Assembly (NCBI GenBank): GCA_044226525.1
Contig: JBGAGV010000036.1
Location: 19,692-83,691, forward strand
Reading direction: 5' to 3'
DNA: 64,000 nucleotides
From: VFJQ01 sp044226525
Lineage (GTDB): Bacteria > Verrucomicrobiota > Verrucomicrobiia > Chthoniobacterales > Chthoniobacteraceae
Of the stretch, positions 7,710-16,333 are shown piece by piece. Every line of letters starts with the position of its first letter. The first letter of the stretch is position 1. Under the pieces are notes generated by a model that was not told the origin of the DNA, did not search any database, and worked only from the letters and a program-made list of their open reading frames with translations. Position numbers and translations under genes: made by a program.

Positions 7710-8723
7710 ACTCGCGTCGTCGAACTACAGCCTCGCGGCAGCTTCCGCATCGCCCGCGCTCGTTCCGCACCGTATGCGAACGTCCTGCTGCGGGTCGAGC
7801 AGGACGGTATCGTCGGCTGGGGGGAGGCCTCGCCGAATCCATTCTACGGCGTGAGCGCGGAGGACGTGTGCCAGCGACTCCATGAGACTGGCGACTGGCT
7901 GCGCAGCCTCCGCATCCGGACGGTCGCGGATCTCGAAGCGGCCTGGGTCTATTCGTGGAAATTTCTGCATCCTTACCGCGCTGCCCAGTGCGCGCTCGAT
8001 CTCGCCTTGTGGGATTGGCTGGGCCGCCGTCTCGACGTCTCCGCAGGCAACCTCGCTCTCGGGTTTGCTCCGAAGCCGGTAACGAGTTTCGCCACCATCG
8101 GCCTTTCCACACCGGATGAATTCGAAGCCAAACTTGCCGCGTTACGCGACTTCCCGCGCATCAAGCTCAAGAGCGACCAGCAGGCGGCGATCGAACCACT
8201 GCGCCGGGTATGCGAGGCCACCGGCGCTGAGGTGGCCGTGGATGCAAACTGTGCCTGGCCAGCCCGCAACTTCACGACGCTCAGCACGGCCTGCGCGACC
8301 GCTGGTGCCGTCTTGATCGAACAACCCTTCGCCCCCGATCAGTCCGAGCGACTCGTCCGAGGGTCCTACGCTCTTCCGGTTTTCGCGGACGAGAGCTGCA
8401 TTCAGGAAGAGGACGTCGAACAACTGGCGACTCATTTTGATGGCATCAATGTGAAGCTGGTGAAATGCGGCGGCCTCACCCCGGCGCTCCGCATGCTGCG
8501 CCAGGCTCACGAACTCGGGATGCGCACCATGGTGGGCTGCATGCTGGAAAGCAGTGTGCTCATCGCCGCCGGCTGCGTCGCCGCTCAGATCGCCGACTAC
8601 GCCGACCTCGACGGTGCCTGGCTGTTGGAGACTGATCCGTGCACTGGCTGGCAGTGGGATCACGGCATCCTGCGACCGCCAACCGGTCTCGGTCTGGCAG
8701 CCACGCCGCGAGAGATGAGTTGA
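7698..8723 (+). CDS. Dipeptide epimerase (L-Ala-D/L-Glu epimerase type)
   Basis: A 341-residue enolase-superfamily enzyme of the muconate-cycloisomerase subgroup. It shows FPRIKLKSDQ (catalytic KxK), AVDANCAW, LIEQPF and FADESC (metal ligands), GINVKLVKCGGL (second catalytic Lys) and MVGCMLESS. These match L-Ala-D/L-Glu epimerases, which convert the murein dipeptide L-Ala-D-Glu so it can be degraded. The GTG at 7698 is the best start because the N-terminal beta strand MEIQTRVVELQP begins there. It is divergent from the MpaA-like amidase, its expected pathway partner. A different dipeptide specificity is possible. Confidence 0.88.
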   Translation: MEIQTRVVELQPRGSFRIARARSAPYANVLLRVEQDGIVGWGEASPNPFYGVSAEDVCQRLHETGDWLRSLRIRTVADLEAAWVYSWKFLHPYRAAQCALDLALWDWLGRRLDVSAGNLALGFAPKPVTSFATIGLSTPDEFEAKLAALRDFPRIKLKSDQQAAIEPLRRVCEATGAEVAVDANCAWPARNFTTLSTACATAGAVLIEQPFAPDQSERLVRGSYALPVFADESCIQEEDVEQLATHFDGINVKLVKCGGLTPALRMLRQAHELGMRTMVGCMLESSVLIAAGCVAAQIADYADLDGAWLLETDPCTGWQWDHGILRPPTGLGLAATPREMS

Positions 8724-8817
8724 GAGTTGAGGGTGAAGAGTCGAGAGACACACTCCGCTACCGGCGCCCCCCAAAAAACCAACCGGCTCTCACCTCTCAA
8801 CCTTCACTTCTCAACTC
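8717..8817. repeat. Intergenic imperfect inverted repeat, GTTGAG-rich arms
   Basis: The left arm (8717-8740) is a GTTGAGAGTTGAGGG-type purine-rich stretch. The right arm (8794-8817) is its approximate complement ending in TTCTCAACTC. The element starts over the epimerase stop codon and ends just before the larB start. A related stretch occurs at 15608-15651, so this looks like a dispersed intergenic repeat. Confidence 0.5.
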
Positions 8818-8822
8818 TTCCC

Positions 8823-9500
8823 GTGCCCGACCAAGGATTTATCGATCTCGGCTTTGCCCGAGTGGACACCGACCGCCACCGCCGCTGCGGTTTTCCCGAA
8901 GTCGTCTTTGGCCAGGGTAAGACTCCATCCGACGTCGTCGCCATCGCCGAGGTGCTGCTTAAACGGGAACCGGTGCTGCTGGTGAGCCGCGCGAATACTG
9001 CACAGTTTGAGGCGGTCTCGGAAAAATTCGCGCACGCTCGCTGGCACGAACGCGCGCGCTGCATCACCGTCGAAACCACGCCATGGCCGAAGCTTCCCGG
9101 GAGCGTGGGAATAGTGTGCGCCGGGACCTCGGACCTGCCTGTGGCCGATGAAGCAGCGGTGACGCTCGAAATTTTCGGCGGCACCGTGCATCGGTTCACC
9201 GATATCGGCGTCGCGGGCCTGCATCGCCTGCTCGCGGTGCGTGACGCGCTCGAAGCATGCAGCGTGCTGATCGTTGCAGCCGGAATGGAAGGGGCGCTGC
9301 CCAGCGCCGTGGCGGGACTCGTGAGCAAGCCCGTCATCGCCGTGCCGACCAGCGTGGGCTACGGCGCGAGCTTCGGCGGGATGGCCGCGCTGCTCGGCAT
9401 GCTGAACTCCTGCGGCAGCGGCGTGACGGTGGTGAACATTGACAACGGCTTTGGCGCCGCCTACGCCGCCGGACAAATCCTGCGTCTCCAAAAACCCTAA
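8823..9500 (+). CDS. larB: LarB, nickel-pincer cofactor biosynthesis protein
   Basis: A 225-residue protein matching LarB, the carboxylase/hydrolase that makes the first intermediate of the nickel-pincer nucleotide from nicotinic acid adenine dinucleotide. Diagnostic blocks are IDLGFARVDTDRHRR, GFPEVVFGQGKTP, CAGTSDLPVADEAAV, VAAGMEGALPSAVAGLVSKP, VIAVPTSVGYGASFGG and VNIDNGFGAAYAA. The cofactor serves lactate racemase LarA and related enzymes, but no larA, larC or larE lies in this window. The start is at GTG giving MPDQGFIDLGF; there is no clear ribosome binding site. A repeat separates it from the epimerase gene. Confidence 0.92.
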   Translation: MPDQGFIDLGFARVDTDRHRRCGFPEVVFGQGKTPSDVVAIAEVLLKREPVLLVSRANTAQFEAVSEKFAHARWHERARCITVETTPWPKLPGSVGIVCAGTSDLPVADEAAVTLEIFGGTVHRFTDIGVAGLHRLLAVRDALEACSVLIVAAGMEGALPSAVAGLVSKPVIAVPTSVGYGASFGGMAALLGMLNSCGSGVTVVNIDNGFGAAYAAGQILRLQKP

Positions 9501-9541
9501 GAATTCGGCGCCTCGCAGGAAGGCTTCACCTCTATCTCCTC

Positions 9542-10309
9542 ATGTCCATCCTCAAACCCACCCTCGCTCTTCTCACCGCGCTTTCCCTCCCGCTGGCCGC
9601 GCAAACGGTCACCGCACCCACCACACCCGCGCCGAAACCGCCGCCCGTCTCGCAAGGCCCGCCGGACGTCGCCGGTCCCAAGCTAGTCGCCCCCGGCCAG
9701 CCGAATCCCGGCTTTATGCAGGCACACGAGCTTTTCGTGAAGCAGGCGAAAGAAGGGAAAGCGCAGCTCGTCTTCCTCGGCGACTCCATCACCGCCGGCT
9801 GGAACGGACAGAAAGCGATCTGGGATAAAGCGTTCGGCGCTTACACGCCGGTCAATTTCGGCATCGGCGGCGACCGCACGCAGCACGTGCTCTGGCGCAT
9901 CGAGAACGGTGAACTGGAAGGGATCAAACCAAAGGCGGTCGTGCTGATGATCGGCACAAACAACTCCGGCGTCGATCCCGCCGAAGGCACTGCACGCGGC
10001 GTCACGAAGATCGTCGAAACCATCCGCCAGAAACAACCGCAGGCGAAGATTCTGCTTCTCGCGATCTTCCCCCGCGGCGAGAAGCCGAGCCCGAATCCCG
10101 GGCGCGACAAGAACATCGCGGTCAACAAGATCATCTCGAAGCTCGACGACGGAAAACACGTCTTTTTCCTCGATATCGGCGACAAATTCCTCCAGCCCGA
10201 CGGCACGCTCCTCAAAACGATCATGCCCGACCTGCTCCATCTCTCCGCCGCGGGTTACCAGATCTGGGCCGATGCGATCGGGCCGAAGCTGGCCGAGTTG
10301 ATGAAATAA
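9542..10309 (+). CDS. Secreted SGNH/GDSL hydrolase
   Basis: A 255-residue protein with a signal peptide (MSILKPTLALLTALSLPLAA) and a Pro-rich linker. Block I is FLGDSIT (Ser82), block II NFGIGGDRT, block III MIGTNNSG, and block V PDLLHLS (Asp230 and His233), so the full SGNH catalytic set is present. The family includes esterases and PAF-acetylhydrolase-like enzymes. In this phylum such proteins often sit near carbohydrate-degradation genes and may deacetylate glycans. The substrate is not determined. It precedes a DUF1080 gene on the same strand, separated by a hairpin. Confidence 0.88.
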   Translation: MSILKPTLALLTALSLPLAAQTVTAPTTPAPKPPPVSQGPPDVAGPKLVAPGQPNPGFMQAHELFVKQAKEGKAQLVFLGDSITAGWNGQKAIWDKAFGAYTPVNFGIGGDRTQHVLWRIENGELEGIKPKAVVLMIGTNNSGVDPAEGTARGVTKIVETIRQKQPQAKILLLAIFPRGEKPSPNPGRDKNIAVNKIISKLDDGKHVFFLDIGDKFLQPDGTLLKTIMPDLLHLSAAGYQIWADAIGPKLAELMK

Positions 10310-10327
10310 CGCGCTGCCCGATTTCGC

Positions 10328-10358
10328 AGTTGCCGGCGCACGGGGGCGACCGGCAACT
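10328..10358 (+). terminator. Hairpin between SGNH and DUF1080 genes
   Basis: A perfect 9-base stem, AGTTGCCGG pairing with CCGGCAACT, around a 13-base loop, 18 bases after the SGNH stop codon. There is no T-tract, so it may attenuate transcription or protect the 3' end of the mRNA instead of acting as a classical terminator. It also lies just upstream of the next start codon. Confidence 0.45.
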
Positions 10359-10366
10359 TGGCGGGC

Positions 10367-10933
10367 ATGAATCCCCGCACCCTCCTCGCCCTCTCGCTCT
10401 TCGCCACGCTCGCGCACGCCGATGACTTCAAGCCCGAGCCGGGCTTCGAGCTGATCTTCAACGAGAAAGATCTCACCGGCTGGCACTTCAAGGACGGCGC
10501 GGCGTTCGACGGCAAGAAGGCTTCCGACGACGAGCGCTACACGGTGAACAACGGTGTCTTCACCGTGAACCCACCGAAGGATGCGCCGCGCAAGGTGCAG
10601 CAGATCTGGACGGTGCGCGAATTCCCGAAGAACTTCACCCTGCGCCTCGAATTCCGCGCCGGCGTGAACGCCGACAGCGGCATCTTCATCCGCAAGCCGC
10701 AGCTCCAGTGCCGCGACTATCTCCTCGCCGGCCCCTACAAGGAGCTGAAGAAATACAAGCCGCAGGACTGGAACGAAATCGAAGTCGTCGTGAAAGACGG
10801 CGTCGCCCACTGCACCTGCAACGGCGAAGTCCTCGAAGAAGCCCTCAAGCTCCCCGAGACCGGCCCCATCGGCCTTGAAGGCGACCGCGGCCTGATGGAA
10901 TACCGCCACATCCGCGTGACGGAGCAGCCGTAG
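10367..10933 (+). CDS. Secreted DUF1080 protein (3-keto-disaccharide hydrolase family)
   Basis: A 188-residue protein with a signal peptide (MNPRTLLALSLFATLAHA). The domain begins at FELIFNEKDLTGWHF and includes FTLRLEFRAGVNADSGIFIR and GLEGDRGLMEYRHIRV, the hallmark blocks of the laminin-G-like DUF1080 fold. Some members hydrolyse 3-keto-glycosides made by Gfo/Idh-type oxidoreductases. Several such exported oxidoreductases occur in this window, which fits that pathway. GGCGGG just before the ATG at 10367 acts as a plausible ribosome binding site. Confidence 0.88.
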   Translation: MNPRTLLALSLFATLAHADDFKPEPGFELIFNEKDLTGWHFKDGAAFDGKKASDDERYTVNNGVFTVNPPKDAPRKVQQIWTVREFPKNFTLRLEFRAGVNADSGIFIRKPQLQCRDYLLAGPYKELKKYKPQDWNEIEVVVKDGVAHCTCNGEVLEEALKLPETGPIGLEGDRGLMEYRHIRVTEQP

Positions 10934-10944
10934 CGATCACTCCA

Positions 10945-12768
10945 TTATTTCTTCCGTGCCGGCCAGTAGGTGCTGTCTCCGAACCCCGGCCAGTAAGTGC
11001 CGTCTCGGAGCGATATATGCTCGACGAAGTCGGTGCCTGTCCTCATCGCCTCGATAACCGGGACAAGGGAAGGATCGTCGCGCGAAACGAGTCTGCCGCT
11101 CGCGAGTAAACCGCGGTGCGTGGCGAGGAAAGTGCGCCACGCCTCTTGCAACATACCCTGTTGCTGCTTCGTAAAGCCGCTCCCGCCATTTCCGCTGCCG
11201 CTTCTCGGTGGAAGATCGATCGTCGCCAGAATCAACTGTTCGAGAGCATGCGACATTTGCTGGCGGTCGGTGATTCTTTCGCACCACACTTCGCACAGCT
11301 CGCTTTTCGCACCGAGAGCCAGCGCGGCTTCTTCTGCATCCGATTCCACTGAAGGGATGGTGCGCACAATCTGCACCAGCGGTGCACTCAACGATTTGCG
11401 GCCGGACATGCCCGCTACCCGGCAGGCGGCCAGCACGACACCCCAGTCCGGATCTCGCAGCGCTTCGAGCATCGGAGTTTCCCATTCGTCCGTGATCGGC
11501 ATCGGAATCGCCTGGAGCGCATATTTGCGCAGGACAGGGTGCTCGTGCTTCAACGCTTCACGCACCCGTCGTTTCCACAAACCATCTTCGGAACGCTGAT
11601 CAATCAGCATCGCAAGCTGAGACAGGCCTACGAGTTTCTCCGCCAGAGTCCCTTCTCTCACCATGTGCCATCCACGCGCTCCCAGCACCGCCGCTGCCTC
11701 CATGAGCGTGAAAAGATCCCCGGGATCATCCACAATGTTCGCCTGTGGTGAGTTGCGAACCGCGATCGGTATTTCCAAGGCGCGCTGGATGGCCGCGAGC
11801 AAAACGGGCGCCTGATCCGGCCTGCCACGCGCCGTGATCATTTGGCCGCCCAAAAATATGGCGTTCGCCCTAAAGTGATATTCGACCGGCTTGCCCACGG
11901 ACGCCTTCGCTGAAACGACTGCGTTTTTCAGCAATTTGCTCGCGACGGTGAGCAGCGGCTCGTCGAACTCTGCCCGCCACGTTTTGAGAATCTCTTCACG
12001 TGGATCGCTATCGAACCAGTCCCGGCAGACGGGCAGATCGGGCCGCTCGAGCCATGGCAAACGCCAGGTCAAAATATCCGCAGCGGCGATCGCGACTGCC
12101 GGGCGGCTCGATGCTGCCAGTTTCAGCAGCGCTCGATTCGCCTCTGCGGTCGGGATTCTCTTCAAGCCAAGGCAGGCGATGGCGCGACCCGCTTTAGCTT
12201 CCACCACCAGCGCGGGAAGATAGATCGGATGCTGGAGTCTTTCGAGCTGCCGCCGGTTGGCCCAATCCGGCTTGTCACAAAGAGCGCGAACACGCTGCGC
12301 TGCCGCCTTGGCCGTGGGCAACGTCAGCTCGATCGTCGCTTTCTCAAACAGATCCGGTTCGTTGCCTTTCTCATCGGGATCGCGCCGCTGGGAAACCGTG
12401 TAGAGCCCTGGCTGCGTAAGCGCCACGATCTCGTTCAGCCCAAAAGCGACGATCGTGCTCTCAAGCGGAGACAGCTTTTTGGCAGCCGCGATCACACCAA
12501 AAGCTGTCTCATATCGGGTCACATCGGGCAGCACACGTCCGGTTGCATCGGTCACCTTCACTTTCAGCCATGGGCGGCCTGGCCAGAGATCATAAGGCTT
12601 ATCGCCAATGTTCGTGGCGACGAGTCTGCCGACGATTGCGTCTCCGAGTTCAGCGCGCTGCGGCAACTGGAGGCTCACGCTGACGTTTGACGGCGCGAGC
12701 TCCGCTCGTGCAAATGGCGACACACAAAGCAGAAGGCCAAGCAGAAATTTCAAGCGGGAGAGCCTCAC
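10945..12768 (-). CDS. Large secreted protein, Ig-like N-terminus and HEAT-like repeats
   Basis: A 607-residue exported protein starting at GTG with a signal peptide (MRLSRLKFLLGLLLCVSPFA, then RAE). Residues about 25-150 look like an immunoglobulin-type beta domain (SVSLQLPQRAELGDAIVGRL). The rest is Ala- and Leu-rich helical sequence resembling HEAT repeats (ALRDPDWGVVLAACRVAG). No catalytic motif is recognised. The C-terminus carries a short YWPGFGDSTYWPARK repeat. It is the last of three minus-strand genes starting at 15606. Confidence 0.65.
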   Translation of the reverse strand: MRLSRLKFLLGLLLCVSPFARAELAPSNVSVSLQLPQRAELGDAIVGRLVATNIGDKPYDLWPGRPWLKVKVTDATGRVLPDVTRYETAFGVIAAAKKLSPLESTIVAFGLNEIVALTQPGLYTVSQRRDPDEKGNEPDLFEKATIELTLPTAKAAAQRVRALCDKPDWANRRQLERLQHPIYLPALVVEAKAGRAIACLGLKRIPTAEANRALLKLAASSRPAVAIAAADILTWRLPWLERPDLPVCRDWFDSDPREEILKTWRAEFDEPLLTVASKLLKNAVVSAKASVGKPVEYHFRANAIFLGGQMITARGRPDQAPVLLAAIQRALEIPIAVRNSPQANIVDDPGDLFTLMEAAAVLGARGWHMVREGTLAEKLVGLSQLAMLIDQRSEDGLWKRRVREALKHEHPVLRKYALQAIPMPITDEWETPMLEALRDPDWGVVLAACRVAGMSGRKSLSAPLVQIVRTIPSVESDAEEAALALGAKSELCEVWCERITDRQQMSHALEQLILATIDLPPRSGSGNGGSGFTKQQQGMLQEAWRTFLATHRGLLASGRLVSRDDPSLVPVIEAMRTGTDFVEHISLRDGTYWPGFGDSTYWPARKK

Positions 12769-12825
12769 GACGCAATCTCACACCATCCCGTCACACCGCA
12801 CCTTTTTTCGCGGTCGAGACGGCTC

Positions 12826-14400
12826 CTATCGATCTGTAGCGATCAAGCTCACCTCGCGCTCACGGTCGGGTTGTTTGCGCAGTAGGGAGGTCTCCAGCAT
12901 CGCCATGGCGAGGGTGTCGCAGCGGGAGGCGGCCGAGTAGATGTTTTCGCGGACTGAGGCGCGCGGGAGCGGGTTTTTGTCGGGCCAGAATTTCTTTACC
13001 GCCCAAGTGGCGAACCACTCGGCGCGCGCGAGGTATTTTTCGTCGTTGCTCATCTTGAAGGCGGCGTTGAGCAAGGTGATCGCATTGCCGATCGAGCCGG
13101 CTTCAATGTCCGGCGCTTGTTTTCCCGGTTCACCAACCAGCGCCGCATCGGGGTCGGAGGTGAGATAGTTGTCCGCGCAGGCGAGCAGCAGCTTTTTGTA
13201 GCCCTCGCTTTTTGTTTGCTCGTAGCGCGCGATGAGCGCGGGGACGACCCACGTATGCGGATGCTGTCCGCTGTAGGCCGAGCGCCAACCGCCGGTGTAG
13301 GGAATGCGGCGCGGCGGGCGGCCGTTGGCGATATCTTCCTTTGTCATCCAATACTCCGTCGGCTCAAGCGTCGAGGGATCGCAGAAAAGCACGAATCCTT
13401 TCCCACCCGGGCCGGGATCGTGTCGCATGGCGAGAAACGTCGCGTCGATGTTCTGCGCGAGGGTGAGCATGCGTTGCTTGAGTGCGTCGGGCATCGCGGC
13501 AGCGGCTTTGTGGATGTCCACCGCCATCGTCACGGGACTCTGCGTATAGCAGTAGTCGGTCTTTTTTCCCTCCTTGGTAAAGGCGAAGTCGCCCGTGCCG
13601 TGCGGGATCGCGCCCGTCTTCGGATTCCGCCGCGCCTCGTAAGACGCCACCATTTTGTCAATCGCCTCCAGCATCTCGGGATCTTTCGTGTGCTGGTAAG
13701 CCGCCGCCCACGTCGCGATGTAAAAGCCGCCATGCCGCGGGAAGTCGTAACCACGTCGGCTCGGCGTCGTGCTCGCGATCATCGCGTGCCGCGAGAACGA
13801 AATCGGGCCGTCGTGATTGATCTGATACCGCCACACCGCCTGTGCGAATTTCCGGCACGCGTCCGGCGCCATGTCCCACGATTTGTCCCAGTAAATCCAC
13901 GGCCGATAGAACTCGTGGATCACGCTCTTGGGATCGTCCGTGATGTAACCGCCCATCTCGTTTTTCAGCACGTCCCAGCCGAGGTGTTCGCCCCAGCAAA
14001 AGAACCCGTATTTCGACTCCTGGCAGTTCTTGAGGAAGTAACCGATGATGCGATCGGCCTCGGCGGCATACTTCGGGTCGCCGGTGAGTTTCGTCAGCGC
14101 GTAGAAGACCTGGTAAAGGTTCAGGTCGTGATGGATGTTCGCGATGTTTTTGAACTCCAAGGGCACGCGCGCCGTGATGAGATTGTTCACCCTCCCCGGC
14201 GGAATCTCATACTTGTCTCGCTTCAGCACGATAGGGAAAAGCGGCAGATCCTTGTGCGGCAAATTCTCGCGACTGTGCTCGATCATCGCATCGGCGTAAC
14301 CGCGCACGATCGCGAAAGTGTCCGGTTCCTCCGCCAGCACGGATTGATTTAACCACAGAGACGCAGAGAGCACGGAGCAGAGAAGTTTCATGGCACGCAT
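12826..14400 (-). CDS. Secreted alpha/alpha-barrel protein, possible glycan-active enzyme
   Basis: A 524-residue protein with a signal peptide (MRAMKLLCSVLSASLWLNQS, then VLAEE). Repeated helical hairpins with conserved aromatic and acidic residues (WGEHLGWDVL, EFYRPWIYWDKSWDM, DFPRHGGFYIATWAAAY, HPHTWVVPALIARY) suggest an (alpha/alpha)6 or toroid fold, as in glycosidases and polysaccharide lyases. The exact family is not recognised. The start at 14400 is supported by GGAGGG eight bases upstream; an internal ATG at 14391 is an alternative. It follows the oxidoreductase gene by 42 bases and is probably co-transcribed with it. Confidence 0.7.
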   Translation of the reverse strand: MRAMKLLCSVLSASLWLNQSVLAEEPDTFAIVRGYADAMIEHSRENLPHKDLPLFPIVLKRDKYEIPPGRVNNLITARVPLEFKNIANIHHDLNLYQVFYALTKLTGDPKYAAEADRIIGYFLKNCQESKYGFFCWGEHLGWDVLKNEMGGYITDDPKSVIHEFYRPWIYWDKSWDMAPDACRKFAQAVWRYQINHDGPISFSRHAMIASTTPSRRGYDFPRHGGFYIATWAAAYQHTKDPEMLEAIDKMVASYEARRNPKTGAIPHGTGDFAFTKEGKKTDYCYTQSPVTMAVDIHKAAAAMPDALKQRMLTLAQNIDATFLAMRHDPGPGGKGFVLFCDPSTLEPTEYWMTKEDIANGRPPRRIPYTGGWRSAYSGQHPHTWVVPALIARYEQTKSEGYKKLLLACADNYLTSDPDAALVGEPGKQAPDIEAGSIGNAITLLNAAFKMSNDEKYLARAEWFATWAVKKFWPDKNPLPRASVRENIYSAASRCDTLAMAMLETSLLRKQPDREREVSLIATDR

Positions 14401-14442
14401 CAAATAAACCCTCCGCGTCTCTCGTATCTCAGGGGCAATCTC

Positions 14443-15606
14443 CTACACGCTCAGCTTCGTCCAGGCGGCGTTCTTTTTCGACGAGCCAACGACGGCCTCG
14501 ATGAAGGCCATGCCGCGGACGCCGTCTTCGATCTTCGGAAAATCGTTGGCGGGATCGTCCTTCGCGAGCTTGCGCTTTTCGAGGCGGGCGCGGATGGCGT
14601 TGGCGAAGTTCTTGTAGATGTTCGCGAAGGCTTCGAGATAACCTTCGGGATGCGCGGGCGGCGTGCGGCCGGCGGCGAGCGCGGCTTTGCTGAGGTAACC
14701 GTTCGCGGTGCGATATACCTGCATGGGTTGATCGAGCCACTTCACGAGCATGGTGTTCGGCTCGTTCTGATGCCATTCGAGGCCGCCCTTCTCGCCATAA
14801 ACGCGGATGTTGAGATTGTTTTCCTCACCCACCGAAATCTGCGAGCTGTGCAGCACGCCTTTGGCACCGCCTTTGAAGCGCAGCAGCACGTTGCCGTCGT
14901 CATCAAGCTTACGGCCTTTCACGAAGGTGGAGAGATCGGCGGCGAGTTCGCTGATTTGCAGGCCGGTGATGTATTCCGCGAGATTCTCGGCATGTGTGCC
15001 GATGTCGCCGATGCAACCAGCGGCGCCGCTCTTCTTTGGGTCGGTGCGCCAGCTCGCTTGTTTCTGGCCGGAGGCTTCGATGCGCGTGGCCAGCCAGCCC
15101 TGCGGATATTCGACGACGACCTTGCGGATCTTGCCCAGCTTGCCCGTGGCCACCATATCGCGTGCTTCCTTCACCAGCGGATAGCCGGTGTAATTGTGCG
15201 TGAGGCCGTAGAGCAGGCCGGTCTTCTTCACCAGCGCCTGCAGGGTTTTCGCCTCGGCCAGATCGAACGTTGCCGGCTTGTCGCTCAGCACATGGAAGCC
15301 ATGCTCCAGCGCCATTTTCGCGGGTGGAAAATGGACATGATTCGGCGTGACGATGGCGATGAAATCCATCCGTTCATCCGCAGGCAGCGCCGCCTCGCTC
15401 TTGATCATCTCCTGGAACGAGCCGTAGCAACGATTCGCGGGCAGGAAGAGATCGGCGCCGGACGCTTTTGATTTCTCCGGATCGGAACTGAAAGCGCCGC
15501 AGACCAGCTCGATCTGCTGATCCATCGCTGCCGCGATGCGATGCACCGCCCCGATGAAAGCGCCGCGACCGCCGCCGACCATGCCGTAACGAATTTTGCG
15601 AGACAT
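14443..15606 (-). CDS. Gfo/Idh/MocA family oxidoreductase, cytoplasmic
   Basis: A 387-residue NAD(P)-dependent oxidoreductase-type protein without a signal peptide. The Rossmann motif is YGMVGGGRGAFIG, the EKP motif is varied to LSDKPATFD, and GAAGCIGDIGTHAENLAEYI contains the family's DxGxH site. Substrate unknown; the family includes inositol and aminosugar dehydrogenases. It heads a minus-strand group with an exported alpha/alpha-barrel protein and a large secreted protein, which suggests handling of a sugar released outside the cell. Confidence 0.88.
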   Translation of the reverse strand: MSRKIRYGMVGGGRGAFIGAVHRIAAAMDQQIELVCGAFSSDPEKSKASGADLFLPANRCYGSFQEMIKSEAALPADERMDFIAIVTPNHVHFPPAKMALEHGFHVLSDKPATFDLAEAKTLQALVKKTGLLYGLTHNYTGYPLVKEARDMVATGKLGKIRKVVVEYPQGWLATRIEASGQKQASWRTDPKKSGAAGCIGDIGTHAENLAEYITGLQISELAADLSTFVKGRKLDDDGNVLLRFKGGAKGVLHSSQISVGEENNLNIRVYGEKGGLEWHQNEPNTMLVKWLDQPMQVYRTANGYLSKAALAAGRTPPAHPEGYLEAFANIYKNFANAIRARLEKRKLAKDDPANDFPKIEDGVRGMAFIEAVVGSSKKNAAWTKLSV

Positions 15607-15607
15607 T

Positions 15608-15651
15608 GTGAGTGAGTAGAAAGTTGAGGGTTGAGAGATGAAGAGGGAGAG
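15608..15651. repeat. GTTGAG-rich intergenic repeat, second copy
   Basis: A purine-rich stretch containing AAGTTGAGGGTTGAGAGATG followed by AAGAGGGAGAG, directly upstream of the oxidoreductase start codon. It resembles the left arm of the repeat at 8717-8740 in base order. It may be a degenerate copy of the same dispersed element or a low-complexity leader. Confidence 0.4.
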
Positions 15652-15743
15652 CGGGTGTAAGGCCGGGACACCACATGCGGCAAGGCGTTTTCACCGTCGC
15701 AAACCGCCTTGTCGCATCCTCTCCAAAACGCTAAGCCGCCGTC

Positions 15744-16280
15744 ATGAAACATCTTCTCCTCCTGATCGTCGGTCTCCTCGCCATCACTCCACTTCGCGCG
15801 GGTGAGGAGGAAGATCGCCAACGCATCGTGCAGCGGGCTCGCGCGATGGTGGACGCGACGTTCAAGGGCGACATGACGGCCGTGCTTCAGTTCACGCATC
15901 CCGACGCAGTGAAACTGATGGGCGGTGAAGAAACGGTGAAGCGAGTGATCGGCGGTGTCGCCGACCAGATGAAGCAGATGGGAATCGAGTTCGTCTCCAT
16001 GGATATCCAGCCGCCCGGCCAGTTTTTAACCAACAACGGGAAGACGTTCACGATCGTGAAGACGAAGACGATCATGCAAATCCCGGCGAAAACGAGGATG
16101 ACCGACGAAAGTTCCATGATCGCGATCCGGGAAACCGCCGGTGGTGAATGGACGTTTCTCCGCGTAAACGCGGGCCTGGCGCAAAATCGCGAGCTGTTGA
16201 AGCGGCTGCTCCCGGACGTGCCGGATGAGCTCAAGCTGGAAGCTCCGCCCAAGCCGGTGACCGAACCGCTGAGCAAATAG
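15744..16280 (+). CDS. Small secreted protein, NTF2/SnoaL-like
   Basis: A 178-residue protein with a signal peptide (MKHLLLLIVGLLAITPLRAG). The mature part starts with a helix (EEDRQRIVQRARAMVDATFK) followed by beta strands ending in GEWTFLRVNAG, the layout of the NTF2-like cone fold. The C-terminus is Pro- and Lys-rich. No catalytic residues can be assigned. It is divergent from the oxidoreductase at 15606 and 53 bases before the next Tat oxidoreductase. Confidence 0.65.
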   Translation: MKHLLLLIVGLLAITPLRAGEEEDRQRIVQRARAMVDATFKGDMTAVLQFTHPDAVKLMGGEETVKRVIGGVADQMKQMGIEFVSMDIQPPGQFLTNNGKTFTIVKTKTIMQIPAKTRMTDESSMIAIRETAGGEWTFLRVNAGLAQNRELLKRLLPDVPDELKLEAPPKPVTEPLSK

Positions 16281-16333
16281 GGCGACGCAACCGCCTTTGA
16301 CTTCCGCGGGGCGGCGCGAACATGCTGGCAGGT

